Source of the DNA: Roseicyclus marinus
GTDB taxonomy: Bacteria; Pseudomonadota; Alphaproteobacteria; Rhodobacterales; Rhodobacteraceae
DNA: 64,000 nucleotides
Reading direction: 5' to 3'
NCBI RefSeq assembly: GCF_036322625.1
Contig: NZ_AP027266.1
Location: forward strand, 437,001 to 501,000
In this document: positions 1 through 7,912 of the stretch, piece after piece
Layout: each line of letters opens with the position of its first letter
Position numbering within the stretch: position 1 is the stretch's first letter
Position numbers and translations under genes: made by a program
The notes under the pieces: model-generated
What the model saw: the letters and a program-made list of their open reading frames with translations, nothing else
Databases searched by the model: none
Told to the model about the DNA's origin: nothing

Positions 1-92
1 TGCCACATGGGCAAGAGCCTAGCACGGGGGCAGGGCGCGCGCCAAAGACTGTCGGGCGGCGCGGTGAGGCGGGGCTCTTTGCCGGATCGCGG

Positions 93-1961
93 TCAGGGCG
101 TGTCGTCGCTGTCCCAATCCGCCCGGGTGATGCCGAATTTGCGCATCCGGGAATAGAAGGTGGTTGCGGGAATGCCCATCAGCTCGGCGGCACCTGCGCG
201 CCCGGACACCTTTCCGACGGTTTCGCGCAGGCAATCGATCAGGGCGCGGCGCATGTCGGCCTCGAGGTCGGCCTCGGTCCGGATCGTGCGGTTGGTCTGG
301 CGCGACCGCGTGTCGGGTGTGCCGAGATCGACGATCAGCTTGCCCCCTTGCGACACGATCACGGCGCGTTCGATCACGTTGCGCAATTCGCGGACATTGC
401 CCGGCCAGTCGTATCCCATCAGCCGTTCCATCACGTTCTGGGTGATCACGGGCGGCTTGCGGTTCATCCGTTTGGCGGCAAGGCCCAGAAGATGCGCGGC
501 AAGGGCGGGGATATCCTCGCGTTTTTCGCGCAGGGGGTGGCAGAAGACCGGAAAGACGTTGAGCCAGAGGTTCAGATCCTCGCGCAGGCGGCCTGCCGCG
601 ACCTCGCGGTCGAGCGGTTTGGTCGAGGCGGCGATCACGCGCACATCGAGGCTGCGGCCGCGCGTGTCGCCAAGGCGTGTGACCTCGCGCTCTTGCAGGG
701 CGCGCAGCAACTGGCCCTGAACCTCGGGCGGCAATTCCTCTACGTCATCGAGAAAGAGGGTGCCGCCATGGGCCAGTTCCAGCTTGCCGGGTTTGTCCCG
801 CAACGCGCCGGGATAGGCGCCCCGGATCTGGCCGAACAATTCCGCCTCCATCGCGCCGGGGGCGACGGAGCCGCAGCGCACATGGATCAGGGGACGCCTG
901 CGCCGGGGGCTGGCGTTGTGGATCGCATGGGCCACAAGCGCCTTGCCGGTGCCCGCCTCGCCCGAGATGAGGACGGTCGCATCCGTGCCCGCCACCAATT
1001 CGACGCGCATGAGCAATTGGCGGACCGCCTGCGAGGTTCCGATGATGTCATGATGGGCGCGTTCGGTGGTGATCGCCTCCTGGAGGTAGGCGTTTTCCTG
1101 TTCGAGGCGGTCGCGCAGGCTGGCAATCTCGGCCAAAGCGTCGTGGAGGCGTTTCTCGTTTTCCTTGCGCTCGGTGATGTCGCGAAAGATCACGACGGCG
1201 CCGGCCAGCACCTGTTGGTCGTAGATCGGGGTGGAGACGTATTCGACCCGGATCGGGCACCCGTCCTTGCGCCAGAACACCTCGTCCTCGATCCGGTTCA
1301 CCTGTTCGAAGCGGAAGGAGCGGTAGATCGGGCAATCATGGGAATGGTAGATCTCGCCGTCGATATGGTGGTGGTGGATCATGTCGTGGATCGGCTTGCC
1401 CAAGAGATCCTCGGTCGTCCAGCCCAGCATTTCCTGGGCGGCGCGGTTGACGAAGGTGGTCTTGCCCTCGGCGTTGACGCCGTAGATGCCTTCGCCCGCC
1501 GCGTTGAGGATCAGCTGGTTCTGGTGTTCCAGTTCGGCAAAGAAATCATGGGCGCGTTTCCATTCCTCGATGCCCGCACGATGCAGGCGCACGGTTTCCA
1601 CCATCTGCGCGCGGCGTTCCAGCTCGTCGAGGTCGAGCAGCATCACGAAGACATGGGTATCGGCCGCGCGGATGCGGCGGGCGCGCAATTCGCAGGGCAG
1701 GGGGTGGCCGTCGACGAGCAGGTCCGCGTCGCGTGTCCAGGCCTCGCCGCGGTGGTCCACCTCTTCGATGAAGACGATGAAGCGGGGGAGCGCGGGACCC
1801 AGCCAGGCGGAGAACACCGCGCCCGGTTCCGCGCCCGCGCCGAGCATCCGGCGGGCGGCGGCATTCAGCGTGGTGATGCGGTCGGTGGCGGTGTCGAGCA
1901 CCAGTGCCGCCTCGGGCACGGTGGCGACCAGCGAATCGAATGTGAGCGGCGTGTCGAGCAT
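93..1961 (-). CDS. PAS-AAA+-Fis regulator of the sigma-54 activator family, with degenerate catalytic motifs
   Basis: This is an enhancer-binding-type regulator of about 622 residues, and it probably controls the divergent cyanate operon. A poorly conserved N-terminal sensor is followed by a PAS domain (about 147-266) with a His/Cys-rich stretch (HHHH, then HSHDC). Next come a short coiled coil, an AAA+ domain (about 305-500) and a Fis-type helix-turn-helix at the C terminus. Walker A is GEAGTGKA. The sigma-54 contact loop reads GAYPGA instead of GAFTGA, Walker B is LFLDD instead of LFLDE, and the second arginine finger in REDLxxR is Trp (REDLNLW). I chose the ATG at 1961; a TTG at 1982 is also in frame, and neither has a clear ribosome site. 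The fold is certain. Whether it activates sigma-54 is doubtful; it may act on sigma-70 promoters, as known for Rhodobacter capsulatus NtrC. Confidence 0.85.
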   Translation of the reverse strand: MLDTPLTFDSLVATVPEAALVLDTATDRITTLNAAARRMLGAGAEPGAVFSAWLGPALPRFIVFIEEVDHRGEAWTRDADLLVDGHPLPCELRARRIRAADTHVFVMLLDLDELERRAQMVETVRLHRAGIEEWKRAHDFFAELEHQNQLILNAAGEGIYGVNAEGKTTFVNRAAQEMLGWTTEDLLGKPIHDMIHHHHIDGEIYHSHDCPIYRSFRFEQVNRIEDEVFWRKDGCPIRVEYVSTPIYDQQVLAGAVVIFRDITERKENEKRLHDALAEIASLRDRLEQENAYLQEAITTERAHHDIIGTSQAVRQLLMRVELVAGTDATVLISGEAGTGKALVAHAIHNASPRRRRPLIHVRCGSVAPGAMEAELFGQIRGAYPGALRDKPGKLELAHGGTLFLDDVEELPPEVQGQLLRALQEREVTRLGDTRGRSLDVRVIAASTKPLDREVAAGRLREDLNLWLNVFPVFCHPLREKREDIPALAAHLLGLAAKRMNRKPPVITQNVMERLMGYDWPGNVRELRNVIERAVIVSQGGKLIVDLGTPDTRSRQTNRTIRTEADLEADMRRALIDCLRETVGKVSGRAGAAELMGIPATTFYSRMRKFGITRADWDSDDTP

Positions 1962-1993
1962 GGCCGAAGTGTAGTGCTGCAACGCGGCAGGGC

Positions 1994-2028
1994 ATCACGA
2001 TATTTCGTAAATTACGAAAATTCGTGAT
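1994..2028. promoter_or_regulatory. Nested 35-bp palindrome, probable operator
   Basis: Two concentric inverted repeats share a centre at 2011. The outer arms are ATCACGA (1994-2000) and TCGTGAT (2022-2028). The inner arms are TTTCGTAA (2003-2010) and TTACGAAA (2012-2019). Only two base pairs break the symmetry. It lies about 33 bp upstream of the regulator start and 138 bp upstream of the cyanate transporter gene, in an AT-rich stretch. It is likely the binding site of the divergent regulator or of another dimeric factor. Confidence 0.75.
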
Positions 2029-2083
2029 ATTTGCAGATGATGCGATCTATCTAACCATTGGAAATAAATGGAAATTCATAAAA

Positions 2084-2100
2084 TGCCTAAATGTTAGGCA
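2084..2100. promoter_or_regulatory. TGCCTAA-ATG-TTAGGCA inverted repeat
   Basis: A perfect 7+7 inverted repeat with a 3-bp spacer, 66 bp upstream of the first cyanate operon gene. It is a second candidate operator in the same intergenic region. The right arm continues into GGCAC, which weakly resembles a -24 element, but no matching -12 element follows. Confidence 0.6.
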
Positions 2101-2165
2101 CATGCTTTTCCCTTGGGCGATCGGCTTTCATGATGGGGACAGACATTCAACACAGGGGATGAGCC

Positions 2166-3551
2166 ATGTCCGTCAAGAGCCTTGGGAACCCGTTCTCAGA
2201 CAAGACCGATCTTCGCCATGGTGCCGATTGCGGTTGCGATGGTTGCGCGGCCCATGCGCAGGCCGAAGCTTCCCGCGCCGTCACCACGATGTCCGCCGAG
2301 CAGATGGTCGAACGGGCCATCGAAAGCGCCGTGGTGCGGTCTGTTTTCGGCCATAACGACATCCAGCGCCGCGCCTTCATGGGGATGCTGGGCGGCGGCA
2401 CCTTTGCCTCGATCCTGGCTTCGGTCTTTCCGATGGATGCGGCCAAGGCCGCGATCCTTGACAATCTCGGGCCGCCGGAAAAGCCGGACCTGAACATCGG
2501 TTTCGTGCCGATCACCTGCGCCACGCCGATCATCATGGCCCAGCCCATGGGGTTCTACGAGCGCTACGGCCTGAATGCGCAGGTCATCAAGACCGCCGGT
2601 TGGGCCGTGGCGCGCGACAAGTCGCTGTCGGGGGAATATGACGCGTCCCACATGCTGACGCCCATGCCCTTGGCGATGACGCTCGGCGCGGGGTCGGTCG
2701 CGGCGCCTTACATCATGCCGGCGGTCGAGAACGTCAACGGGCAGGCCATCGTCCTGCACAATGACCACCTCGACAAGCGCGACCCGAGCCAGTGGCGCGG
2801 CATGACATTCGGCGTGCCCTTCGAATATTCGATGCACAATTTCCTGCTGCGCTACTACGTGGCGGAATTCGGGCTGGACCCCGATACCGACATCCAGATC
2901 CGCGTCGTGCCCCCGCCCGAGATGGTGGCGAACCTCCGGGCCGGGAACCTGGACGGGTTCCTGTCGCCCGACCCGTTCAACCAGCGCGCGGTCTGGGAAG
3001 GGATCGGGTTCATCCACCTGCTGACCAAGGACATCTGGGAAGGGCATCCGTGCTGCGCCTTTGCCGCGCCCCTGTCCTTTGCGACGGAGCTGCCCAACAC
3101 CTATGGCGCGCTGTTGAAGGCGATCATCGACGCGACGCAATATGCCAGCGATCCGGCCAACCGCGAGGAGATCTCGGCCGCCATCGCGCCGGAGAATTAC
3201 CTCAACCAGCCGGTCGAGGTGATCCAGCAGGTTCTGACCGGCACCTTTGCCGATGGTCTGGGCAATGTGCAGCGCGTGCCCGACCGGATCGATTTCGACC
3301 CGTTCCCGTGGCATTCCATGGGCGTCTGGATCCTGACGCAGATGCGCCGCTGGGGCTATATCGAGAACGACATCGATTACCGCGCGGTGGCCGAGCAGGT
3401 CTACCTTGCGTCGGATGCGCGGCGGATCATGGAAGATCTGGGCTACGAGGCCCCGACCGAGACCTATCGGACCCATACGATCATGGGCAAGACCTTCGAT
3501 CCGGCGGATCCGGTGGGCTATATCGACAGCTTCGCGATCCGGCGGACCTGA
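2166..3551 (+). CDS. cynA: NrtA/CmpA-family ABC substrate-binding protein, probably for cyanate
   Basis: A 461-residue periplasmic binding protein of the nitrate/bicarbonate/cyanate (NrtA/CmpA) family. It would capture cyanate for the permease and ATPase encoded next. A twin-arginine motif (RRAFMGML, residues 68-75) and hydrophobic stretch indicate Tat export. No lipobox is evident. The mature domain starts near residue 105 (LNIGFVPITCATPI). It carries an unusual 67-residue region ahead of the Tat motif, with CxCxxC at residues 22-27. A purine-rich AGGGGATGAG precedes the ATG. It is first in an operon of four genes ending with cyanase, which is the main reason for naming cyanate; nitrate or a related anion cannot be excluded from this protein alone. 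Confidence 0.85.
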   Translation: MSVKSLGNPFSDKTDLRHGADCGCDGCAAHAQAEASRAVTTMSAEQMVERAIESAVVRSVFGHNDIQRRAFMGMLGGGTFASILASVFPMDAAKAAILDNLGPPEKPDLNIGFVPITCATPIIMAQPMGFYERYGLNAQVIKTAGWAVARDKSLSGEYDASHMLTPMPLAMTLGAGSVAAPYIMPAVENVNGQAIVLHNDHLDKRDPSQWRGMTFGVPFEYSMHNFLLRYYVAEFGLDPDTDIQIRVVPPPEMVANLRAGNLDGFLSPDPFNQRAVWEGIGFIHLLTKDIWEGHPCCAFAAPLSFATELPNTYGALLKAIIDATQYASDPANREEISAAIAPENYLNQPVEVIQQVLTGTFADGLGNVQRVPDRIDFDPFPWHSMGVWILTQMRRWGYIENDIDYRAVAEQVYLASDARRIMEDLGYEAPTETYRTHTIMGKTFDPADPVGYIDSFAIRRT

Positions 3552-3554
3552 GCC

Positions 3555-4388
3555 ATGGCAAGCCTCAGCATCAACCAGCGTGGCGCGCTTTTGTCCGTGG
3601 TGATCCTGGTCGTCGGCCTCCTGTTCTGGGAGGCCGCGATCCCGCCGCAGCAATTGGCGACCGAGATGACGGAATACGAACGGCTGATGGGGGGCGGCGC
3701 ACCGCGTGCCGCCATCCCGCCGCCCTCCGACATCCTGGCCAAGGCCTGGGAGGAATTGTCGAACCCGTTCTACGATGCAGGCCCCAACGACAAGGGCATC
3801 GGCATCCAGATCGGCTATTCGATCTACCGCGTGCTGTCGGGCTACCTGCTGGCGGCGGCGGTGGCGATCCCGCTGGGGTTCCTGATCGGCATGTCGCCCG
3901 TGGCCTATCGCGCGCTCAACCCGTTCATCCAGGTGCTGCGCCCGATTTCGCCCTTGGCCTGGATGCCGCTTGCGCTGTTCGTCATCCGCGACAGCGAGGC
4001 GAGCGCGATTTTCGTCATCTTCATCTGTTCGATCTGGCCCATGCTGCTCAACACCGCCTTTGGCGTGGCGGGCGTGCGAAAGGATTGGGTCAACGTGGCG
4101 CGAACCCATGAGCTGGGCGCCTTGCGCACGGCATTCCAGGTCATCTTGCCTGCTGCCGCCCCCACCATCGTCACGGGGATGCGGATTTCCATCGGGATTG
4201 CATGGCTTGTGATCGTGGCGGCCGAGATGCTCGTGGGGGGAACCGGCATCGGCTATTACGTCTGGAACGAGTGGAACAATCTCGACCTTACGTCGGTGAT
4301 CTTCTCGATCCTCATGATCGGCATTGTCGGCATGGCCCTGGATAGCGCCTTTGGCGCGCTCCAGCGGGTCGTGGCCTACGCGGAATAA
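3555..4388 (+). CDS. cynB: ABC permease, NrtB/CmpB family (cyanate uptake)
   Basis: A 277-residue inner-membrane permease subunit of the binding-protein-dependent type. A hydrophobic segment is visible at about 12-30 and further ones from about 90 to 270. The cytoplasmic EAA-like loop (ELGALRTAFQVILPAAAPTIVTG) is the contact site for the ATPase. It starts 3 nt after the stop of the binding-protein gene and is followed 14 nt later by the ATPase gene, so the three are co-transcribed. By family it belongs to nitrate/taurine/cyanate-type importers; cyanate is inferred from the downstream cyanase. Confidence 0.88.
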   Translation: MASLSINQRGALLSVVILVVGLLFWEAAIPPQQLATEMTEYERLMGGGAPRAAIPPPSDILAKAWEELSNPFYDAGPNDKGIGIQIGYSIYRVLSGYLLAAAVAIPLGFLIGMSPVAYRALNPFIQVLRPISPLAWMPLALFVIRDSEASAIFVIFICSIWPMLLNTAFGVAGVRKDWVNVARTHELGALRTAFQVILPAAAPTIVTGMRISIGIAWLVIVAAEMLVGGTGIGYYVWNEWNNLDLTSVIFSILMIGIVGMALDSAFGALQRVVAYAE

Positions 4389-4402
4389 GGAGGACAGGAC
4401 CC

Positions 4403-5305
4403 ATGGCAAAACCCTTTCTCAGCGTGGAACGCCTGACCCAGACCTACCCGGATGCCGCGGGCGGTCAGACGACGGTGTTCGAGAATGCCAGCTTCGGGAT
4501 CGAGCGGGGGGAATTCGTCTGCATCCTCGGTCATTCCGGCTGCGGCAAGTCGACGATCATGAACATTCTTGCCGGTCTCGCCTCGCCCACATCGGGGGTG
4601 GTGACGATGGACGGGGCCGAGGTATCGGGCCCGTCGCTGGACCGGGGCGTGGTGTTCCAGAACTATTCGCTTCTGCCCTGGCTGTCGGCGTTGAAAAACG
4701 TCTCCTTCGGGGTGCAGGCGCGGCACAAGGATTGGTCCAAGGCCGAGGTGGAGGCGCATTCGCGCAAATACCTGGCGATGGTGGGGCTGGAGGGCGACGT
4801 GGTTCTGCGCAAGCCCAGCCAGTTGTCGGGGGGCATGCGGCAGCGCGTGTCCATCGCGCGCGCCTTTGCCAACCAGCCCAAGCTCTTGCTGCTGGACGAA
4901 CCCTTCGGGGCGCTGGATGCGCTGACGCGGGGCACGATCCAGGAGGAATTGCTCAAGGTCTGGAGCCAGACGGAACAGACGGTGTTCATGATCACCCATG
5001 ACATCGACGAGGCGATCCTGTTGGCCGACCGCATCTTGTTGATGACGAACGGCCCCTATGCCCGCGTCGCCGAAAGCGTCGAGATCACGATCCCGCGTCC
5101 GCGTAACCGGACCGAGATCATCGAGCATCCGAACTATTACCCGATCCGCAACCACCTGGTGCAGTTCCTCGGGCAGCGGTCCAAGGCGCTGTCCGGCCAG
5201 CCTTCGGGCGGCGAGACGCAATCGCCCGAGACCGTCGTGATCGACAAGACAAAGCCCGCCGGCGACCCCGAACCCGAGGCCCGGCTGCGCGCCGTCAACG
5301 AGTGA
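4403..5305 (+). CDS. cynD: ABC ATPase, NrtD/TauB/CynD type
   Basis: A 300-residue ATP-binding subunit that energises the cyanate importer at the cytoplasmic face. It has Walker A (GHSGCGKS), Q-loop (FQNYSLLPW), signature (LSGGMRQR), Walker B (LLLLDEPF) and H-loop (MITHD). The C-terminal 40 residues are a charged extension beyond the usual domain. The start has a good ribosome site (AAGGAGGACAGGACCC). It sits between the permease and cyanase genes of one operon. Confidence 0.9.
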   Translation: MAKPFLSVERLTQTYPDAAGGQTTVFENASFGIERGEFVCILGHSGCGKSTIMNILAGLASPTSGVVTMDGAEVSGPSLDRGVVFQNYSLLPWLSALKNVSFGVQARHKDWSKAEVEAHSRKYLAMVGLEGDVVLRKPSQLSGGMRQRVSIARAFANQPKLLLLDEPFGALDALTRGTIQEELLKVWSQTEQTVFMITHDIDEAILLADRILLMTNGPYARVAESVEITIPRPRNRTEIIEHPNYYPIRNHLVQFLGQRSKALSGQPSGGETQSPETVVIDKTKPAGDPEPEARLRAVNE

Positions 5306-5336
5306 CGCCGCCCCATTCGCAAGAGGAGAGACAGCG

Positions 5337-5807
5337 ATGAAAGACACGTTCGAACGCCCCGTCATGATGACCATGGAAGACGTGACCGTCATGATCCTGT
5401 CGGCCAAGAAACAGGCCGGCCTGACCTGGGAAGGCATTGCCGACAGCATCGGCATGTCGCCCGTCTGGACCCATTCGGCCTGCATGGGGATGAATGCCTT
5501 TCCCAAGGACAAGGCCGAGCTTCTGGTGGCCAAAATGGGCCTGCCGCAAGAGGCGGTTTCCGTCATGACCGAGCCGCCCACCAAGGTCTGGTCGCAGGCC
5601 GTGCCGACCGATCCCTGCATCTACCGCCTCTATGAGATCGTCGGCGTCTACGGGCCGACCATCAAGGCGCTGATCGAGGAGAAATTCGGTGTGGGCATCA
5701 TGTCGGCCATCGATTTCGACATGCAGATCACCCGCGTGGAAAACCCCAAGGGCGACCGGGTGAAGCTGGAAATGTCGGGCAAGTTCCTGGGCTACAACAG
5801 CTGGTAG
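5337..5807 (+). CDS. cynS: Cyanase (cyanate hydratase)
   Basis: A 156-residue cyanase that converts cyanate and bicarbonate to ammonia and two CO2 in the cytoplasm. Length matches the family. The three catalytic residues known from the E. coli enzyme are present as Arg97 and Glu100 (IYRLYEIVG) and Ser123 (GIMSAIDF). The N-terminal half is the usual helical DNA-binding-like domain. A strong ribosome site (AGAGGAGAGACAGCG) precedes the ATG. It is last in the operon, so imported cyanate can serve as a nitrogen source. Confidence 0.97.
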   Translation: MKDTFERPVMMTMEDVTVMILSAKKQAGLTWEGIADSIGMSPVWTHSACMGMNAFPKDKAELLVAKMGLPQEAVSVMTEPPTKVWSQAVPTDPCIYRLYEIVGVYGPTIKALIEEKFGVGIMSAIDFDMQITRVENPKGDRVKLEMSGKFLGYNSW

Positions 5808-5843
5808 GCGCACCCGATCCGGTGCCCGAACCCCCAAAAGACG

Positions 5844-5867
5844 ATCGGCGGGCCATGGCCCGCCGAT
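5844..5867. terminator. Perfect 24-bp palindrome between convergent genes
   Basis: The 12-bp arms (ATCGGCGGGCCA and its complement) form a GC-rich hairpin between the cynS stop and the end of the convergent TRAP permease gene. The T-tract is weak, so it may act as a bidirectional terminator or mRNA end stabiliser. Confidence 0.6.
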
Positions 5868-5900
5868 TGCCGTTTCAGCGTGGCGCTCAGTCCATGGCGC

Positions 5901-7193
5901 TCAGGCCATGGTCGTTCCGAGCCAGAGCGTCAGGGCCGGAAAGGCCAGCAAGAGCAAGAGCCGCACGAGGTCGACACCGACGAAGGGCACAAGCCCCCGG
6001 AAGATGCGGGCGACCGGCACATCGGGCAAGACCGCTTTCAGGACAAAGACATTCATCCCCACGGGCGGCGTGATCAGCGCGATTTCCGTGACCACGATGA
6101 CAAGGATGCCGAACCACACGAGATCGAAGCCCTGGGCCACCACGATGGGCGCGAAGAGCGGCACGAAGATCAGGATGATCGCCATCGAATCCATCACGCA
6201 GCCCAGCACGAGAAACACCGCAAGGATCACGAGGATCAGCGCCATCCCCTCAAGCCCCGTCGCCTCGACCAGGCCCAGGACACCGGCGGCAAGACCGGAC
6301 AGCGTGAGCAGCTTGGACAGCATCAGCGCACCGAACAGCACCGTATAGAGCGAGATCGAGGTATAGGCCGTGTCCACGATGACCCGGCGCAGCATCCGCC
6401 ATGACATCCGTCCGCCGATCACCGCCACGACAAGCGCGAGGCCCGCGCCCATCCCGGCGGCTTCGGTGGGCGTGAAGAGCTTGGCGTAGAGCCCCCCGAT
6501 GATCAGCCCGAAGATCAAGAGGAAGGGCCAGACGCCCGCCAGCGACCGCCAGCGTTCGGACCAGCCGCTTGCCGCGCCCTGCGGGGCCTCGGACGGATTG
6601 CGCGCGGCGATGAGCCGGATCACCACCAGGTAGAGCGCAAGCCCGATCAGCCCCGGCACGACACCCGCGACGAAGAGATCGCCGATATTGGTCTGGGTCA
6701 GGATGCCGTAGACCACCATGATGATCGACGGCGGGATCAGGATGCCCAGAGTGCCGCCCGCCGCGATCGTGCCAGCCGCCAGCGATTGCGAATAGCCGTA
6801 GCGCTTCATGCTGGGATAGGCGACCTTGGCCATGGTGGCGGCTGTCGCGTAGCTCGAGCCGCAGACCGCCGAAAAGCCCGCGCAGGACATCATGGTCGAG
6901 AGCGCCAGCCCGCCCCGCACATGGCCGACAAAGGCATGGGCGGCGCGGAACAGGTCCTGTGCGATGCCGGTCTTGGCGATGATGTTGCCCATCAGGATGA
7001 ACATCGGCACCACGGCCAGATCGTAGTTCAGCACCGCATCCGAAATCGTGAAGGGCAGGAGTTGAAAGGCGACGTTCCAGTTCACCGCGAAGCCGATGCC
7101 CGCCACCGACACTGCCTGCAGGGCAAAGCCCAGGGGAACGCGCAGAAAGGCCAGCAGGATCGCCGCGGCCATGGATATCGTTCCGACGATCAC
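5901..7193 (-). CDS. dctM: TRAP transporter large membrane subunit (DctM family)
   Basis: A 430-residue, very hydrophobic membrane protein that forms the translocation channel of a sodium-coupled TRAP importer. Family hallmarks include the LLGCVMDS-type segment (VLGCVMDSMAI) and ITPPVGMNVFVLK near the C terminus. The GTG at 7193 overlaps the stop of the small-subunit gene (GTGA), showing translational coupling. The window gives no direct clue to the substrate; DctM proteins usually carry C4 or other organic acids. Confidence 0.92.
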   Translation of the reverse strand: MIVGTISMAAAILLAFLRVPLGFALQAVSVAGIGFAVNWNVAFQLLPFTISDAVLNYDLAVVPMFILMGNIIAKTGIAQDLFRAAHAFVGHVRGGLALSTMMSCAGFSAVCGSSYATAATMAKVAYPSMKRYGYSQSLAAGTIAAGGTLGILIPPSIIMVVYGILTQTNIGDLFVAGVVPGLIGLALYLVVIRLIAARNPSEAPQGAASGWSERWRSLAGVWPFLLIFGLIIGGLYAKLFTPTEAAGMGAGLALVVAVIGGRMSWRMLRRVIVDTAYTSISLYTVLFGALMLSKLLTLSGLAAGVLGLVEATGLEGMALILVILAVFLVLGCVMDSMAIILIFVPLFAPIVVAQGFDLVWFGILVIVVTEIALITPPVGMNVFVLKAVLPDVPVARIFRGLVPFVGVDLVRLLLLLAFPALTLWLGTTMA

Positions 7194-7690
7194 AGCGGAT
7201 CCTCCTCGTGATTGTCCGCGGGGTCGACCATCGGTCCGGTGATGGCGATGGCGGCTGCGGCAAGGGCGGAGAGGGCGAAGCTTGCCCCGATGAAGAGGTA
7301 GAGCGGCCCGCGCGGCAGGCGCAGCGCCTGGCTCACCTCGGAGATGCGGGCGGCATTGAGGCCGTGGCGCAAGAAGAGCCAGGCCAGAAGGCACAGGATG
7401 CCCACCACCAAGAGGGCGATCAGCGCCCGCCACCAGCCCATCCAGGCCTGGCCGATCAGCCGGTCGAACAGGTCGATGGTCAGATGCGCGCCCGCGACCG
7501 TCACCAGCGGCAGGCCGCAAAAGACCACGAGCGCCATCAGATGTTCGGTGATGTCATGTGCGCCGTAGATCGGGGCGCCGAAGAGGCGGCGGCCGATGAC
7601 ATCGGCAAAGGTCAGCACGACCATGGACATCAGGACGATGGCCATGACCGTCTCGACCGCGCGCCGCAGCGCCCAGGCGGTTGAAAGCAT
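7190..7690 (-). CDS. dctQ: TRAP transporter small membrane subunit (DctQ family)
   Basis: A 166-residue protein with about four membrane segments and the DctQ signatures VIGRRLFGAPIYGAHDITEHLM and the following GLPLVTVAGAHLTIDL. It links the binding protein to the large channel subunit. The ATG at 7690 has an ideal ribosome site (GGGAGGATACCCAC). An in-frame extension further upstream runs through a repeat element and is not believable. The gene is separated from dctP by 222 nt holding the repeats. Confidence 0.9.
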   Translation of the reverse strand: MLSTAWALRRAVETVMAIVLMSMVVLTFADVIGRRLFGAPIYGAHDITEHLMALVVFCGLPLVTVAGAHLTIDLFDRLIGQAWMGWWRALIALLVVGILCLLAWLFLRHGLNAARISEVSQALRLPRGPLYLFIGASFALSALAAAAIAITGPMVDPADNHEEDPL

Positions 7691-7750
7691 GTGGGTATCC
7701 TCCCCCGAAAGCGGGACGGGGATGGACCCGTCCCTTTGCGGCCCGATGCC

Positions 7751-7911
7751 TTGGAGCGCGGCGCGTTCATTCGCAGTCACGCGTCGCGCTCCAACCTTCT
7801 GATTTCGCATGTCCGGGGAGCCCAAAACCGGTTCCCACTTTTGCGCGACATGCTTCTTGATTTCGCATGTCCGGGGAGCCCAAAACCGGTTCCCACTTTT
7901 GCGCGACATGC
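7751..7911. repeat. Stem-loop repeat element, one long copy plus a tandem second hairpin unit
   Basis: A first hairpin (TTGGAGCGCG... with ...CGCGCTCCAA, 7751-7794) is followed by a 47-bp unit at 7807-7853. That unit starts GCATGTCCGG, contains AAAACCGGTTCCCACTTTTG and ends CGACATGC. The same 47-bp unit recurs identically at 7865-7911, giving a 58-bp period. A third, slightly diverged copy with its own first hairpin lies at 33951-34043. GCATGTC/GACATGC can pair as a terminal stem. The right end sits 1 nt from the dctP stop codon. It may act as a 3' UTR stabiliser or partial terminator between dctP and dctQ. Confidence 0.85.
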
Positions 7912-7912
7912 T

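Noticed and set aside
348-2027. A 559-codon open frame on the plus strand across the PAS-AAA-Fis gene
   Set aside because: It is the antisense shadow of a well-supported gene in GC-rich DNA. Its product is rich in His, Asp, Gln and Arg without any domain pattern.
2094-2112. A sigma-54 (-24/-12) promoter upstream of cynA
   Set aside because: The -24 part (AGGCAC) is fair, but no TTGC-like -12 element follows at the right distance.
2196-4409. A 737-codon open frame on the minus strand across cynA and cynB
   Set aside because: It overlaps two genes with clear family motifs and shows shadow-frame composition (His/Arg/Asp-rich).
7691-7909. An N-terminal extension of DctQ through the repeat element
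   Set aside because: The extension translates the repeat twice, while an ATG with an excellent ribosome site lies at 7690.
7801-7911. A CRISPR-like array
   Set aside because: There are only two identical units with an 11-bp gap, no spacers, no cas genes, and each unit is itself a stem-loop repeat found elsewhere.
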